Shown piece after piece: positions 7,100 through 15,295 of a stretch of DNA of 64,000 bases. Position numbers and translations under genes: made by a program. Position 1 is the first letter of the stretch; each line of letters begins with the position of its first letter. The notes beneath the pieces were generated by a model that saw only the letters and a program-made list of their open reading frames with translations, was not told where the DNA came from and ran no database searches. Where the stretch lies: contig JACJYN010000002.1 in the NCBI GenBank assembly GCA_020636095.1, forward strand, positions 62,001 to 126,000, read 5' to 3'. This DNA is from Lewinellaceae bacterium (GTDB lineage Bacteria > Bacteroidota > Bacteroidia > Chitinophagales > Saprospiraceae).

Positions 7100-8723
7100 T
7101 AGCCAAGTGGCCGCCCTGCAAGAATATGCCCACAAAGAAGGCTATCAAGTACCGGAGCAATGGGTGTTTCGCGATGAAGGCTATAGCGGCTCGATTTTAA
7201 GGCGGCCAGGCCTGGACCGGATCAGAGACCTGGCTGCTGAACAACAGTTGGAAGCTGTTTTAATATATTCGCCAGACCGTTTAAGCCGTAATTATGCATA
7301 CCAGGTAATACTGGTTGAGGAATTGAATGCCCAGGGAGTGGAAGTAATATTTATGAATGCGCCCCAGGCTGACAGCCCGGAATCAGCCTTACTACTTCAG
7401 TTCCAGGGAATGATAGCAGAATATGAACGGGCTTTGATCAAAGAGCGTTCCCGAAGGGGTAAGCGGCACAAAGCCAAGGCTGGCTGTGTCAATGTTTTGG
7501 CCGCTGCTCCCTATGGTTACCGGTATGTGAAGAAAACAGAAAACATGGCGGCCTATTATGAAATTAACGAAGCCCAAGCTGGTGTAGTACAAGATGTATA
7601 CCGCCTTTATACAGAGGAGTTATGGAGCATAGGAGCTATCACCCGTTGGCTGGGTGAACAAGGAATACTAACACAAAAAGGAAAACCGAATTGGGACCGC
7701 TCTACTGTTTGGGCGATGCTACGCAACCCGGCTTATATGGGCAAAGCTTGTTTTGGAAAAACTCAAGCAGTAGAGCGAAAAAAAGTTACCCGCCCCTTAC
7801 GGCAAAAAGGAGGCTATAGCCCTCGTTGTAGCGCCAACCGAGAACTGCCCAGAGAAAATTGGATTGAAATTCCTGTGCCGGCAATTATCTCGGTTGACAC
7901 CTTTGAGCTGGCCCAAGAGCGGCTACAAAAAAATAAACAGCTGGCAGCTCGCAGGACAAAAGAACCTACCTTGCTTCAGGGCATGTTAGTTTGCCGCCAT
8001 TGTGGGTATGCTTACTACAGAACCTCTACCCGGACTTCGAAAAGAAAAATCTATTATTACCGCTGCCTTGGCTCGGATGACTACCGCTATAAAGATGGCC
8101 GTATTTGTCACAGCCGCCCTATCCGGCAAGACTACATTGATGAATTAGTTTGGCAACATCTTATAAAATTACTGGAACGCCCGGGCCTGATCCGGAAGGA
8201 AATTAGAAAAAGGACAGAACAGGCAGCTGCCTCCAACCCTGTGAAATTGAGAAAAGAAAAACTTCAAAAAGAAAAGGCTAAATTGCAAAAGAGCATTGAC
8301 AAATTACTCGATGCTTACCAGGAGCACCTTATACCTTTATCAGAGCTACGAAAGCGCATTCCACCCCTTCGCAAACGGGAAGCTACTCTTAATGCGGAAC
8401 TAAACAGCTTACAAGCAAAAAACCTATATGAGGAACAAAACCATACAACTATACAAGGCATAGAGCATTTTCTGGCCCAACTGCGATTACATGCAAATAA
8501 GCTAGATATTGAGAATAAAAGGAAAATCCTTCAACTACTCGTCAAGGAAATTTTAGTGGGAGATGATACCATTATTATTAACCATTGCATAAAGACAAAA
8601 GGGAGGTTGGGAAGGGAAAATGAGCAAAGTTACCTTTTGTGTGGGGGGCGTGAAGGGGCTGCCTTGGGGCGTGCCCTTTATCCGTTGCGATGTCAGCCCG
8701 TCTTGCATCATGCCGCTCCTTAG
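7026..8723 (+). CDS. Large serine recombinase (site-specific integrase)
   Basis: A 565-residue recombinase. The resolvase domain (about 1-150) has the catalytic serine in ALYTRVSSEQQ, the arginines of DEGYSGSILRRPGLDRI and YSPDRLSRNY, and the E-helix IAEYERALIKERSRRG. Next comes the recombinase domain (PYGYRYV ... GAITRWLGEQGI ... MLRNPAYMGK), then a zinc ribbon with CRHC and two later cysteines, a coiled coil, and a final strand LVKEILVGDDTIIINH. Starts at 7026, 7029 and 7032 are possible. The frame crosses the right end of the element, so the last 22 residues are host-derived (antisense to the intron RT). In the excised circle the same frame would continue into the left end and stop at 6532-6534, giving about 571 residues with a different tail. 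Confidence 0.93.
   Translation: MMMKRLAALYTRVSSEQQKEAQTIDSQVAALQEYAHKEGYQVPEQWVFRDEGYSGSILRRPGLDRIRDLAAEQQLEAVLIYSPDRLSRNYAYQVILVEELNAQGVEVIFMNAPQADSPESALLLQFQGMIAEYERALIKERSRRGKRHKAKAGCVNVLAAAPYGYRYVKKTENMAAYYEINEAQAGVVQDVYRLYTEELWSIGAITRWLGEQGILTQKGKPNWDRSTVWAMLRNPAYMGKACFGKTQAVERKKVTRPLRQKGGYSPRCSANRELPRENWIEIPVPAIISVDTFELAQERLQKNKQLAARRTKEPTLLQGMLVCRHCGYAYYRTSTRTSKRKIYYYRCLGSDDYRYKDGRICHSRPIRQDYIDELVWQHLIKLLERPGLIRKEIRKRTEQAAASNPVKLRKEKLQKEKAKLQKSIDKLLDAYQEHLIPLSELRKRIPPLRKREATLNAELNSLQAKNLYEEQNHTTIQGIEHFLAQLRLHANKLDIENKRKILQLLVKEILVGDDTIIINHCIKTKGRLGRENEQSYLLCGGREGAALGRALYPLRCQPVLHHAAP
8625..8652 (-). repeat. Right inverted end (attP half-site) of the serine-recombinase element
   Basis: CAAAGTTACCTTTTGTGTGG followed by GGGGCGTG on the plus strand. 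Its reverse complement matches 6448-6475 at 26 of 28 bases. It is followed by the AA core at 8653-8654 and lies inside the recombinase reading frame. Confidence 0.85.
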
Positions 8724-9398
8724 GAATCTGCCAATTAGCTTTACTAGCCTCTTGTCTCCTATTCGGCGGCTGAGCAGCCATAGCATGCGGTTGTGGTTGA
8801 CTTCGTCGAAAAATTTCGCCAAGTCTATATCCACTATGTGCCGGTAGCCTTGGCTGACATACTCGCCGGCTTGTTTTATGCAGGGGTGGCAGCCTCTGCC
8901 CTGTCTAAAACCGTAGCTGTGATCGGAAAATGTCCTGTCGTACCTCTTTTCTAGTACCTGGTGGATGGCTTGTTGCACCAAACGGTCAACTACCGTCGGT
9001 ATGCCCAACTGGCGTTTACCTCCGTTTGGCTTGGGGATTTCTACTCCCCTCACTAATTGGGGGAGGTATTCGCCTTTCAGCAGGCTTGACGTCAAGCTCT
9101 TGTGGTTGGCCAACAGCCATTCCTTGAGCTTTGTTGTCGGCATCCCGTCTATCCCGGCGCTGCCCCCGTTGCTAATTACGCGCCGCGCTGCGGCGCTCAG
9201 GTTTGATAGGCTCGCTACATCGCTCATCAAATCTGCTGTCAAGGCTCGTTCTTCCCGGCACCTCGAAAGCCACTCTTCCCTTACCCGTCCGCTTCCGGCA
9301 TGGTATACGTCCCTGCCTTTCGCTTCCTGGCTACCGCTTTCCCATTCTGATAGCCATGCTATCTCCATCTGGGCGACTTGGTATTTTCCTGGGTTCAT
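8653..9398 (-). pseudogene. ltrA: Group II intron reverse transcriptase, N-terminal fragment
   Basis: The minus-strand frame starts at 9398 (MNPGKYQVAQ) and carries RT motifs 0-4: GGSAGIDGM, GGKRQLGIPTVVDRLVQQAI, SYGFRQGRG, the first catalytic aspartate in IVDIDLAKFFDEVNH, and GTPQGSP. At 8654 it is cut by the serine-recombinase element, and the codons beyond are unrelated (FTPPTQKV, stopping at 8553). About 248 of the normal roughly 420 residues are present. The missing half continues at 6447. The region upstream to 9777 holds intron RNA domains I-III. Confidence 0.88.
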
Positions 9399-9785
9399 CG
9401 TGACTTTTACGGTTTGCCGAGCAACTGCTCCTTGGTTAAAGGTTCAGCCCTTCACCCCAGGGGGCTACTATGGCCTCTGCTGACTCCTGTTCGCCTCTCG
9501 GCTCACAGGCCTCCCACGGTAAGCTATGCGTCCTCCTTGCTATCCGGCATGATTTACCACCCATCTTTACGCTTGGCTTTTGGGCTTCGTGATCCATTGC
9601 TCACTTACCCTGATGGTAGGCCTTGTATCATGTTCCTGTCCGTCCAGACAGCATTTTGCTCCCCGCTTCCTTCAGATCCGGCCTCGCGGCCGGCACCCTT
9701 GCGGTTCGCTAACGATTCCTGCCAAGTAGGCTCGTTCGGGACTTTAACCCTATACACCCATAGCATGCGTGGCACACAACAAAAA

Positions 9786-9807
9786 AGCCTCCCGGTTCCG
9801 GGAGGCT
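9786..9807 (-). terminator. Intrinsic terminator, insertion target of the group IIC intron
   Basis: A perfect stem AGCCTCCCGG/CCGGGAGGCT (9786-9807) with a minimal loop is followed on the minus strand by TTTTTTGTT, after which the intron begins at 9777. It probably ends the small ORF at 9843-9968 or an older upstream transcript. Confidence 0.85.
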
Positions 9808-9842
9808 GAATGACTCAAATCATTTCAAATCATAAAAAGAAC

Positions 9843-9968
9843 TCAAAGGTCGATCTTTCCGGTAAATTGCTTGATAGCCCCTACGGGGATAACTGTATCC
9901 ATATTGATCACCCTTTGTTTCTCTTGTTCGTGATAGTTGTGCATAGTTTTTTGTGTTTTGTTTATCAT
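9843..9968 (-). CDS. Candidate 41-residue ORF upstream of a terminator, unknown
   Basis: The ORF starts MINKTQKTMHNYHEQEKQRV and ends GAIKQFTGKIDL, with a second ATG at 9944. It stops 35 bases before the strong terminator at 9786-9807, so the arrangement is that of a short transcribed gene. I do not recognise the peptide. It could also be the surviving end of a larger gene cut by the adjacent MITE-like elements. Confidence 0.35.
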   Translation of the reverse strand: MINKTQKTMHNYHEQEKQRVINMDTVIPVGAIKQFTGKIDL

Positions 9969-9996
9969 TAGTTAGGAATATCCTTTTTAGTAGTGA

Positions 9997-10080
9997 TTAA
10001 AAAATAAATTCGACATTTTGAGTCAATGAATGATGGATCGGTCTTCACCATTATTCATTGACGTCGAATTTATTTTTTAA
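9997..10080. repeat. MITE-like palindromic element 1
   Basis: Perfect 18-bp inverted ends (TTAAAAAATAAATTCGAC at 9997-10014 and its complement at 10063-10080) enclose a second stem (10022-10036 with 10048-10062, 14 of 15 paired). The whole 84 bp can fold into one hairpin. The left end with its flank, TTAGTAGTGATTAAAAAATA plus AATT (9987-10010), recurs exactly at 10251-10274. Confidence 0.7.
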
Positions 10081-10260
10081 ACGTTCCTTAGCGCTTTGCA
10101 GGAGTATACAACCCGCATTGGTTTCAGAGCGTGTTGAGGTTTTATCCTTATCGGTGAATAAGCGTATTATACGACCTGCTGCCCTTCCCAAAAGAAAAGG
10201 GCTATAACAGTTATCGGTAGGATATGGAAGTGTTGGGACAAGCGGAAACCTTAGTAGTGA

Positions 10261-10367
10261 TTAAAAAATAAATTTACACTTTTAGTATTTTGAACTGTAG
10301 CTCGTCTTCCACCTTTGCCAGGCTACAGCCTTCGCCACATTTCAAAATCTGTAAATTTATTTTTTAA
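10261..10367. repeat. MITE-like palindromic element 2
   Basis: Perfect 18-bp inverted ends (TTAAAAAATAAATTTACA at 10261-10278, complement at 10350-10367) enclose inner stems such as CTGTAGC/GCTACAG. The outer 14 bases of the arms and the 10-base left flank are identical to element 1, so both belong to one family. The interiors differ. Confidence 0.7.
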
Positions 10368-10386
10368 AGAAACCTTATTTCGAATA

Positions 10387-10549
10387 AGAGCGTGTTGGGG
10401 ATTTACTTTTGATGTCGAAAATGAGCAGATTTTGGTTCTCAGGAAGCCATTTTTGAGCCGCATAGCATCGCTACGTGGCGAAAAAATGGCGAAATGAGGT
10501 TCAAAAGATGCACATTTGCAGGCCAAAGGGTAAATCCCCAACACGCTCT
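10387..10549. repeat. MITE-like palindromic element 3, abutting the TPR gene
   Basis: Perfect 20-bp inverted ends: AGAGCGTGTTGGGGATTTAC at 10387-10406 and its complement at 10530-10549. An inner stem pairs GCCATTTTT with AAAAAATGGC around a G/C-rich loop. A single related end (AGAGCGTGTTGAGG) occurs at 10126-10139. The right border falls inside the stop codon of the neighbouring gene. Confidence 0.65.
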
Positions 10550-12062
10550 AAGTATAAATTTTATTTTCCAGAGAGTCGAGAGCGAAGGCCCAAAGCTGCT
10601 CATAAGGAATAATTTCGATCTTATGAGGCTGACTTGCACTTTCCATAGGAATAGACTTCAGTTTTTCTATGTACTTCCCGGCCTTTCGAATCACTGCTCC
10701 GCGATGGAAGCTTGCCTCGGCAATGGATAACAACATCCGGATAAAATAGTAGGAGCGCATGGTATCGCCCTGCCTTAGGTATCTGTTGCAATACTTTTCG
10801 ATAGCTTCCAGGCTATCTATAGCCTGATAATGTTTTTTAGATTGAATGAGAAAAAGAATTTGAATACTTAGAATGGCCACGTTCAAACCGCGTTTATCTT
10901 TGGAGAAAATAGGCGTATTGTTAAGGAAGCGGCCTAACCTGAATTTGGTAAACCGGCCATCCCCCTTAGCCGGCTTTACTTTATCGATATTGACTAGGTA
11001 ATGAACGTGAGCTTCATAAATAGTCCATACTTCCTGCATGTGAGAAGGCAAAAATGTATAGCGGCTATGGGAGGTTACAGTACGCAGTACCTCATAAGCT
11101 TCCTGATATTTTGCCGTATGCATAGCCAGCAGGAAATAGAGTTCATAGTACCTGAACCAGTTTACATTGCCTTCTTCGATCAGGCTAATACAGCGCTCGG
11201 CAGCATCCCTTCCTTTTTCGAACTGCCGAAGCTGAGAATAGCAGACCAGCTTTTGATAATAGGCGATCTGAATGGGCGTATTGGCATCGTAGGGCTTTTT
11301 TTCGAAAAATTCGATGATCTCATCGCACACCTTCGCCGCCTTGGTATAATCGTTGACCATCGTATGGATCATCAACTTGATCATTCCCCCATAAAGGTGA
11401 AGCTTGTAGGAATCGAATTGGCCAAGGTTAGGCTTCAGTTCCTCATAATATTCAATGGCTTGTTGCTGTAAATTATCCTTAGTAGAGATGTTTTTCACAT
11501 AATACATCACGAGCTCGGAATACAACAACTCTGCCTTATTGTCCGCCAGCATGATTTGTTCATATTCTTGAAATAACTTCTTGTATTTCTCGAATTTGGA
11601 GATATCGCCCAGGCGAGTGCTGGAATTGAGGCGAAGAATTCGAAGCAAGTCTAGCGCCATTTCTGTGAATTCATACTTCAGCGCATATTTCAGAATGCGT
11701 TCACAAATTTCGACACTCGCTCCCCAGGCATTTTTGCCGAGCAGCATTCTCGCTGCTGCCCAGTCTTTATGGCATTGAAAATAAGCCTGCTGCCGGTCGT
11801 TATATCCGGGTTTTTTAACATCGATAAAGAACAAGGAATTGACCAGCCTTTTTTTCAGTGTGGCTTTTAACTTACGATAGGGAGCTGTATTTTCAGCATC
11901 GGGGAAAAAGTGTGCTATAGCCTCTTCCTCTGTCTCAAACCGATTCTTCAGAATAGCCTCATAAAAATTGGTAATGCGGTTCTTCTTAGAGGTATCCAAT
12001 ACCTCTATTGATTTCAACTTGTTCTTGTCGACAATGTAAGCCAATTCTTTTAAAGTGTGCAT
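10548..12062 (-). CDS. TPR-like all-helical protein, function unknown
   Basis: A 504-residue protein without signal peptide or membrane segment. The sequence is a run of amphipathic helical pairs resembling tetratricopeptide repeats, for example WAAARMLLGKNAWGASVEIC, AIEYYEELKPNLGQFDSYKL and YELYFLLAMHTAKYQEAYEV. The N-terminal 100 residues (LKELAYIVDKNKLKSIEVLD ... KLKATLKKRLVNSLFF) look like a distinct helical region. A scaffold or regulatory role is plausible, but no catalytic motif is visible. The TAG stop is completed by the first bases of MITE-like element 3, so the original C-terminus may have been longer. The start at 12062 is the first ATG of the frame. Confidence 0.8.
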   Translation of the reverse strand: MHTLKELAYIVDKNKLKSIEVLDTSKKNRITNFYEAILKNRFETEEEAIAHFFPDAENTAPYRKLKATLKKRLVNSLFFIDVKKPGYNDRQQAYFQCHKDWAAARMLLGKNAWGASVEICERILKYALKYEFTEMALDLLRILRLNSSTRLGDISKFEKYKKLFQEYEQIMLADNKAELLYSELVMYYVKNISTKDNLQQQAIEYYEELKPNLGQFDSYKLHLYGGMIKLMIHTMVNDYTKAAKVCDEIIEFFEKKPYDANTPIQIAYYQKLVCYSQLRQFEKGRDAAERCISLIEEGNVNWFRYYELYFLLAMHTAKYQEAYEVLRTVTSHSRYTFLPSHMQEVWTIYEAHVHYLVNIDKVKPAKGDGRFTKFRLGRFLNNTPIFSKDKRGLNVAILSIQILFLIQSKKHYQAIDSLEAIEKYCNRYLRQGDTMRSYYFIRMLLSIAEASFHRGAVIRKAGKYIEKLKSIPMESASQPHKIEIIPYEQLWAFALDSLENKIYT

Positions 12063-12207
12063 ATTGGGTTATCGTACTATATTGAGTTATACTTCTTCAG
12101 CCTGCCTTAGGCTACCGTTCCAGTGTTGGACGAGTTCGCGGTTCGGTATTCGCTGTTCGCAACCGCGGCAGGCTGCCTGGGCTTACCTGCTTCTAACCGT
12201 GTCCAAC

Positions 12208-12232
12208 CTTAGTACGACTTTTGCACCGGCAG
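12208..12232 (+). repeat. Outer inverted repeat, left copy
   Basis: CTTAGTACGACTTTTGCACC then GGCAG. It is the inverted counterpart of 14461-14485 (24 of 25 bases). It lies 22 bases outside the left IS end, whereas the right copy lies 73 bases outside, so it is probably an older repeat or an adjacent relic and not the true IS end. Confidence 0.6.
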
Positions 12233-12254
12233 AAGTCGCTTGGCGGGGGCAAAA

Positions 12255-14387
12255 GTTCATTGACAGCTTAGGATAACCAAAGGCGTTTTGGGCCCCGGCG
12301 GGCTTTAGTCCCATATAGCGAGCAGGCTGAAAGAGCATCAGGCATTAATACACTGTAAATTAAGTTCTGTACCCTTTTCGAAGGCCTTGCTCGTGGTTCG
12401 ATCATCTTGATCGAACGCGCCGGGAGGCGCAAAACCCAATGAGCAGGATAACGTGCGATCAAGATGATCGCCGCACGAATCCCTGCCGGAATAACGACAA
12501 AATTTAATTTAGACTGTAATTAGCTTCAGAGCCTGTCCCGGATTCATTTCGCCGGCTTCGTATGTATTTAACAAAACGGCCTGCCTGGCTGCTCCTGGCG
12601 CCGACGTAGCGCAGGGCTGATACCCGTTAGCTATTGGCATCAGCGCTGTGGGCTTCAGCACCGAAGGTGCAAGTGTCCGGACTACTACTGCTATTTAAGC
12701 AAGCTCGGCCAGCGTAATAGCCTTGCTCTACGGTTAGGGACAAAGCGCAGCTGCAGGCAGCCTTTTTGGCTAAGATTTGGTAAATTGCTCTAATAACGGA
12801 GCAGCAATGAAAATACTGACAGGATTTCCCAGTATCGTTAAGAAGTATGCCGCTTTCTATGAGCCATGTTTTAGCCCGGAAGGCTTTGAGCACTTTAAAA
12901 AAGCCTTGTCCGGTTTTATTGTTAGTGAAAACAAAACCTTGGAAGCCATTAACCGCTTGTTCGTCACCAAGCCACGGAACCAGAGTAGCTTTAACCGTTT
13001 TTTCAACCGGCAAAACTTTGATATAGAGCAAATCCATGAGCGGCGCCTGGCCATGTTGCAGCAAAACGAACATACGCGCTTCAAGCCCCCGGGCCAGAAG
13101 CCGGGCGGGGCCCTGGCCATTGACAATACTTTGCTGAAGCACTACGGCCAATGCTTTGACCAGATTTACAATTTGTACGACTCTACCGACAAGCGTTATT
13201 GCTGGGCACATGACTTGGTCACCCTTCACTACAATGACGAGCAAACGGATTATCCGGTTTATTATCAACTGTGGGATCCGCCGGATTGGGAAGCAGTGGC
13301 TCTTTTCTTGATGGAAAAAGGCTTTACCGTCAATAAAGACAAATGGGACAATAGAACACAAGAGCCTCAGAAATGGCTTAACTATATTAGAACTCGCTAT
13401 AAGTTAGGCTGTAAAAAACATCCTGGCCTGGCCGAGGTTTATAAAACCAAAATCCACATCGCCGAGGGGTTGCTACGCAAATTTTGCCGGCATTACCCCG
13501 CTGTGGACTATCCGGTGGTTTTGGATTCGGGTTTTACCTCCGCATACTTTTGTAAGGTTATTGCCCAGGATTTAAAGCGAGATTACATTGGCAACTTGAG
13601 AAGCGATCAAAACATCATCCGGCCTGGGAATCAAACTATGTCGTTAGGACAGTTCGCAGATCAACTCAAAGCGGAGCATTTTAACCCGGGCACAAAGCCC
13701 GTTTTTCAAAAGGTAGGCTATACTTATCGAGGCAAAAAGAAGCATTATTATGCCTACTTTGCCAATCACCGCATCCAAAATTTTGAAAACAAACAAAGGC
13801 TGGTTATTGCTTTTTCCCAAAAGGAACTGGCCGGCACTCCATATTTTGTGATCACCAATCGCTTGAATTGGTATCCTAGTGGCATCCTGCGGCTTCGCCG
13901 CCAGAGGTGGCCCGTCGAGACGTATCATCAAGAGGGCAAAGCCGAGGGCTTGGACAAGTATGAGGTTCGAAACTTTGAGGCCATACAATCCTATATAGCC
14001 TTTGTTGTCGTAACCTATTCGATACTACAATGTGCAAGCTACGACGATGGCCTTTTGTCCAGTATTCGACAGCGGCTCCAAACGGAGACGGACGGCACGC
14101 TGCCTTTTCTCAGAAGGCTGATGCAAGCCGAAGGATTAGTGGCATTGGTTGAATTTGTTTTTTTGCAAATGCAAAAGGGAGCTTCCCTTGAACAAACCCT
14201 TGAGCCCTTAATCCAATGCTTCACTCATGCTTAGGCGCGAGGCTTAATTCTTTGTCCGCCCTCTGCAGCTGGTTAAAACCTTAGCCAAACCTTACAGATG
14301 GGCAGATTCGCTGGGCCACACTCAGGATTACCCACAGCAATAGCTCGTGAGTAAAGCGGATTTGGTTATCCTAAATTGTCAAAGAAC
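12255..14387 (+). mobile_element. IS701/IS4-type insertion sequence with 31-bp terminal inverted repeats
   Basis: Inverted ends at 12255-12285 (GTTCATTGACAGCTTAGGAT...) and 14357-14387 match at 26 of 31 bases, with a perfect core TTAGGATAACCAAA. They bracket a DDE transposase. About 520 non-coding bases lie between the left end and the gene, with hairpins such as TTCGATCATCTTGATCGAA near 12397. That is long for this family, so the left part may contain another relic. I could not identify a target-site duplication. Confidence 0.65.
12807..14234 (+). CDS. DDE transposase of the IS701/IS4 superfamily
   Basis: About 475 residues from the ATG at 12807 (MKILTGFPSI). A TTG 30 bases upstream is a possible alternative start. 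The catalytic triad can be placed: the first Asp in GALAIDNTLLKHYG, the second in YPVVLDSGFTSAYF, and the Glu in RWPVETYHQEGKAEGLDKYE, which has the W-P-x-E-x-x-x-x-x-K signature of the IS701/IS4 group. The N-terminal region (about 20-100) is probably the DNA-binding part. The frame is intact, with no stop or frameshift, so the enzyme may be active. Confidence 0.9.
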   Translation: MKILTGFPSIVKKYAAFYEPCFSPEGFEHFKKALSGFIVSENKTLEAINRLFVTKPRNQSSFNRFFNRQNFDIEQIHERRLAMLQQNEHTRFKPPGQKPGGALAIDNTLLKHYGQCFDQIYNLYDSTDKRYCWAHDLVTLHYNDEQTDYPVYYQLWDPPDWEAVALFLMEKGFTVNKDKWDNRTQEPQKWLNYIRTRYKLGCKKHPGLAEVYKTKIHIAEGLLRKFCRHYPAVDYPVVLDSGFTSAYFCKVIAQDLKRDYIGNLRSDQNIIRPGNQTMSLGQFADQLKAEHFNPGTKPVFQKVGYTYRGKKKHYYAYFANHRIQNFENKQRLVIAFSQKELAGTPYFVITNRLNWYPSGILRLRRQRWPVETYHQEGKAEGLDKYEVRNFEAIQSYIAFVVVTYSILQCASYDDGLLSSIRQRLQTETDGTLPFLRRLMQAEGLVALVEFVFLQMQKGASLEQTLEPLIQCFTHA

Positions 14388-15111
14388 TTGAGGGGCCACG
14401 CGCCCCAGCGATTGATTTTGTGCCGAAACCTGGAGCGCCTGGCCCAGAAAATGAAATTTCCTGCCGGTGCAAAAGTCGTACTTAGACGGGTAGCCCTGCC
14501 TTATACATTCATCACATTCAGGCTGGAAGTCAGTTTTAGCTATAGCTTAGTTCATGTTTGGAGGCCGCTTTTGAAGATAAAAAATGGGCGTTTTTTAGCA
14601 CAAAGGGTGGCCTCCAAACAAGCTCGTAATGCTAAATATGCTTGCCTCCTTTAAAAAGTGTTTCCTCAATAGTCATAGTAAAACCTTAGCTGTCGACATC
14701 AATACCTCGAGATGGTACCCCAAAATATAAAGCGCACTGAACGCTAAGGGCCCGGCGAAGAATAACTTCCCCATTTGATGCCGATCCCTGCCTGCCTTGC
14801 GGCGAGCAGGCAGGTTTTGCCGCTGTACTGCGTTGCTCATCACTTGCGTAGCTGGGCTATGCGCGTCCTTCGCGCCCCTGCCTGCTCGGCCGCCTCGCGG
14901 GCAGGTTGTCCAGCGACAAAATTTCTGGCCTGAAACGGGGAACTTATTTTTCTCCGGCCCCTAACATTTTTTCGCGATGGGATAAAAACAACACGGTTTC
15001 TTTCCAGGTGAACCCGAAAAAAGCGGATCAGTTTTTTTGTGCTGATCTTTAAAGTTTTTGGGAGAACATCAAAAGCTGGTGGGTAGGGAGAATTAGGAAC
15101 TTATAGCATAT
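14388..15111. other. Gene-free stretch with several inverted repeats
   Basis: I see no credible coding frame. It holds the right outer inverted repeat (14461-14485), a hairpin with 11-bp arms GTTTGGAGGCC/GGCCTCCAAAC (14556-14566 and 14609-14619), and a G/C-rich part (about 14785-14905) with repeated CCTGCCTGC/GCAGGCAGG palindromes that look like REP-type intergenic sequences. Confidence 0.5.
14461..14485 (-). repeat. Outer inverted repeat, right copy
   Basis: CTGCCGGTGCAAAAGTCGTA then CTTAG, the inverted counterpart of 12208-12232. Confidence 0.6.
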
Positions 15112-15176
15112 AAGTAGTCGGACACATTTAGGTTTCCATCTCAACCTGATGGAAACCTAAATGTGTCCGACTACTT
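15112..15176. repeat. Perfect 29-bp palindrome with 7-base spacer
   Basis: The arms (15112-15140, beginning AAGTAGTCGGACACATTTAG, and 15148-15176) are exactly complementary around TCAACCT. There is no T-run on either side, so it is not a classical terminator. The arms look like the terminal repeat of an insertion sequence joined end to end, i.e. a minimal MITE or deletion remnant. Confidence 0.8.
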
Positions 15177-15295
15177 GTGTTTTTCCGTGAATTAATCATC
15201 TAAACATGCTCTTATTACAAAAAAGCGTATATACTACCTATTTTGGTAGTAAAACAAGTTGATTTTATTGAAAAAGGGAGGGAAGAAGAAAAAAA

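Larger units (their letters stand above)
6446..8654 (+). mobile_element. Serine-recombinase mobile element nested in the intron RT gene
   Basis: The borders can be set to the base. Near-identical 28-bp inverted ends (6448-6475 and 8625-8652) are each flanked by the dinucleotide AA (6446-6447 and 8653-8654). Removing the element and one AA restores the RT codons for GTPQGSPLSPLLSNI. The structure fits a large serine integrase that joins attP half-sites (the inverted ends) to a target with an AA/TT crossover core. The cargo is three overlapping genes: a small DNA-binding protein, a 70-residue protein and the recombinase. Confidence 0.85.
6062..9777 (-). mobile_element. Degenerate bacterial group IIC intron, interrupted by a serine-recombinase element
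   Basis: On the minus strand the 5' end reads GTGTGCCACGCATGC from 9777, followed by GGGTTAAAGTCCC, which is typical of a group II intron start. The 3' end has domain V and VI sequences and terminates in CTACTCGAT at about 6062. The 5' exon is an intrinsic terminator (stem 9786-9807 plus a T-run), which is the characteristic insertion site of class C introns. Without the nested 2.2 kb element the intron is only about 1.5 kb, because part of the reverse transcriptase has been deleted. It is therefore very likely unable to move on its own. Confidence 0.85.

Noticed and set aside
12700..14330. Words GGACAAAG, CAGCTGCAG and TTGGCTAAG near both sides of the transposase gene
   Set aside because: They are inverted individually but appear in the wrong order for terminal inverted repeats; the 31-bp pair further out is a better match.
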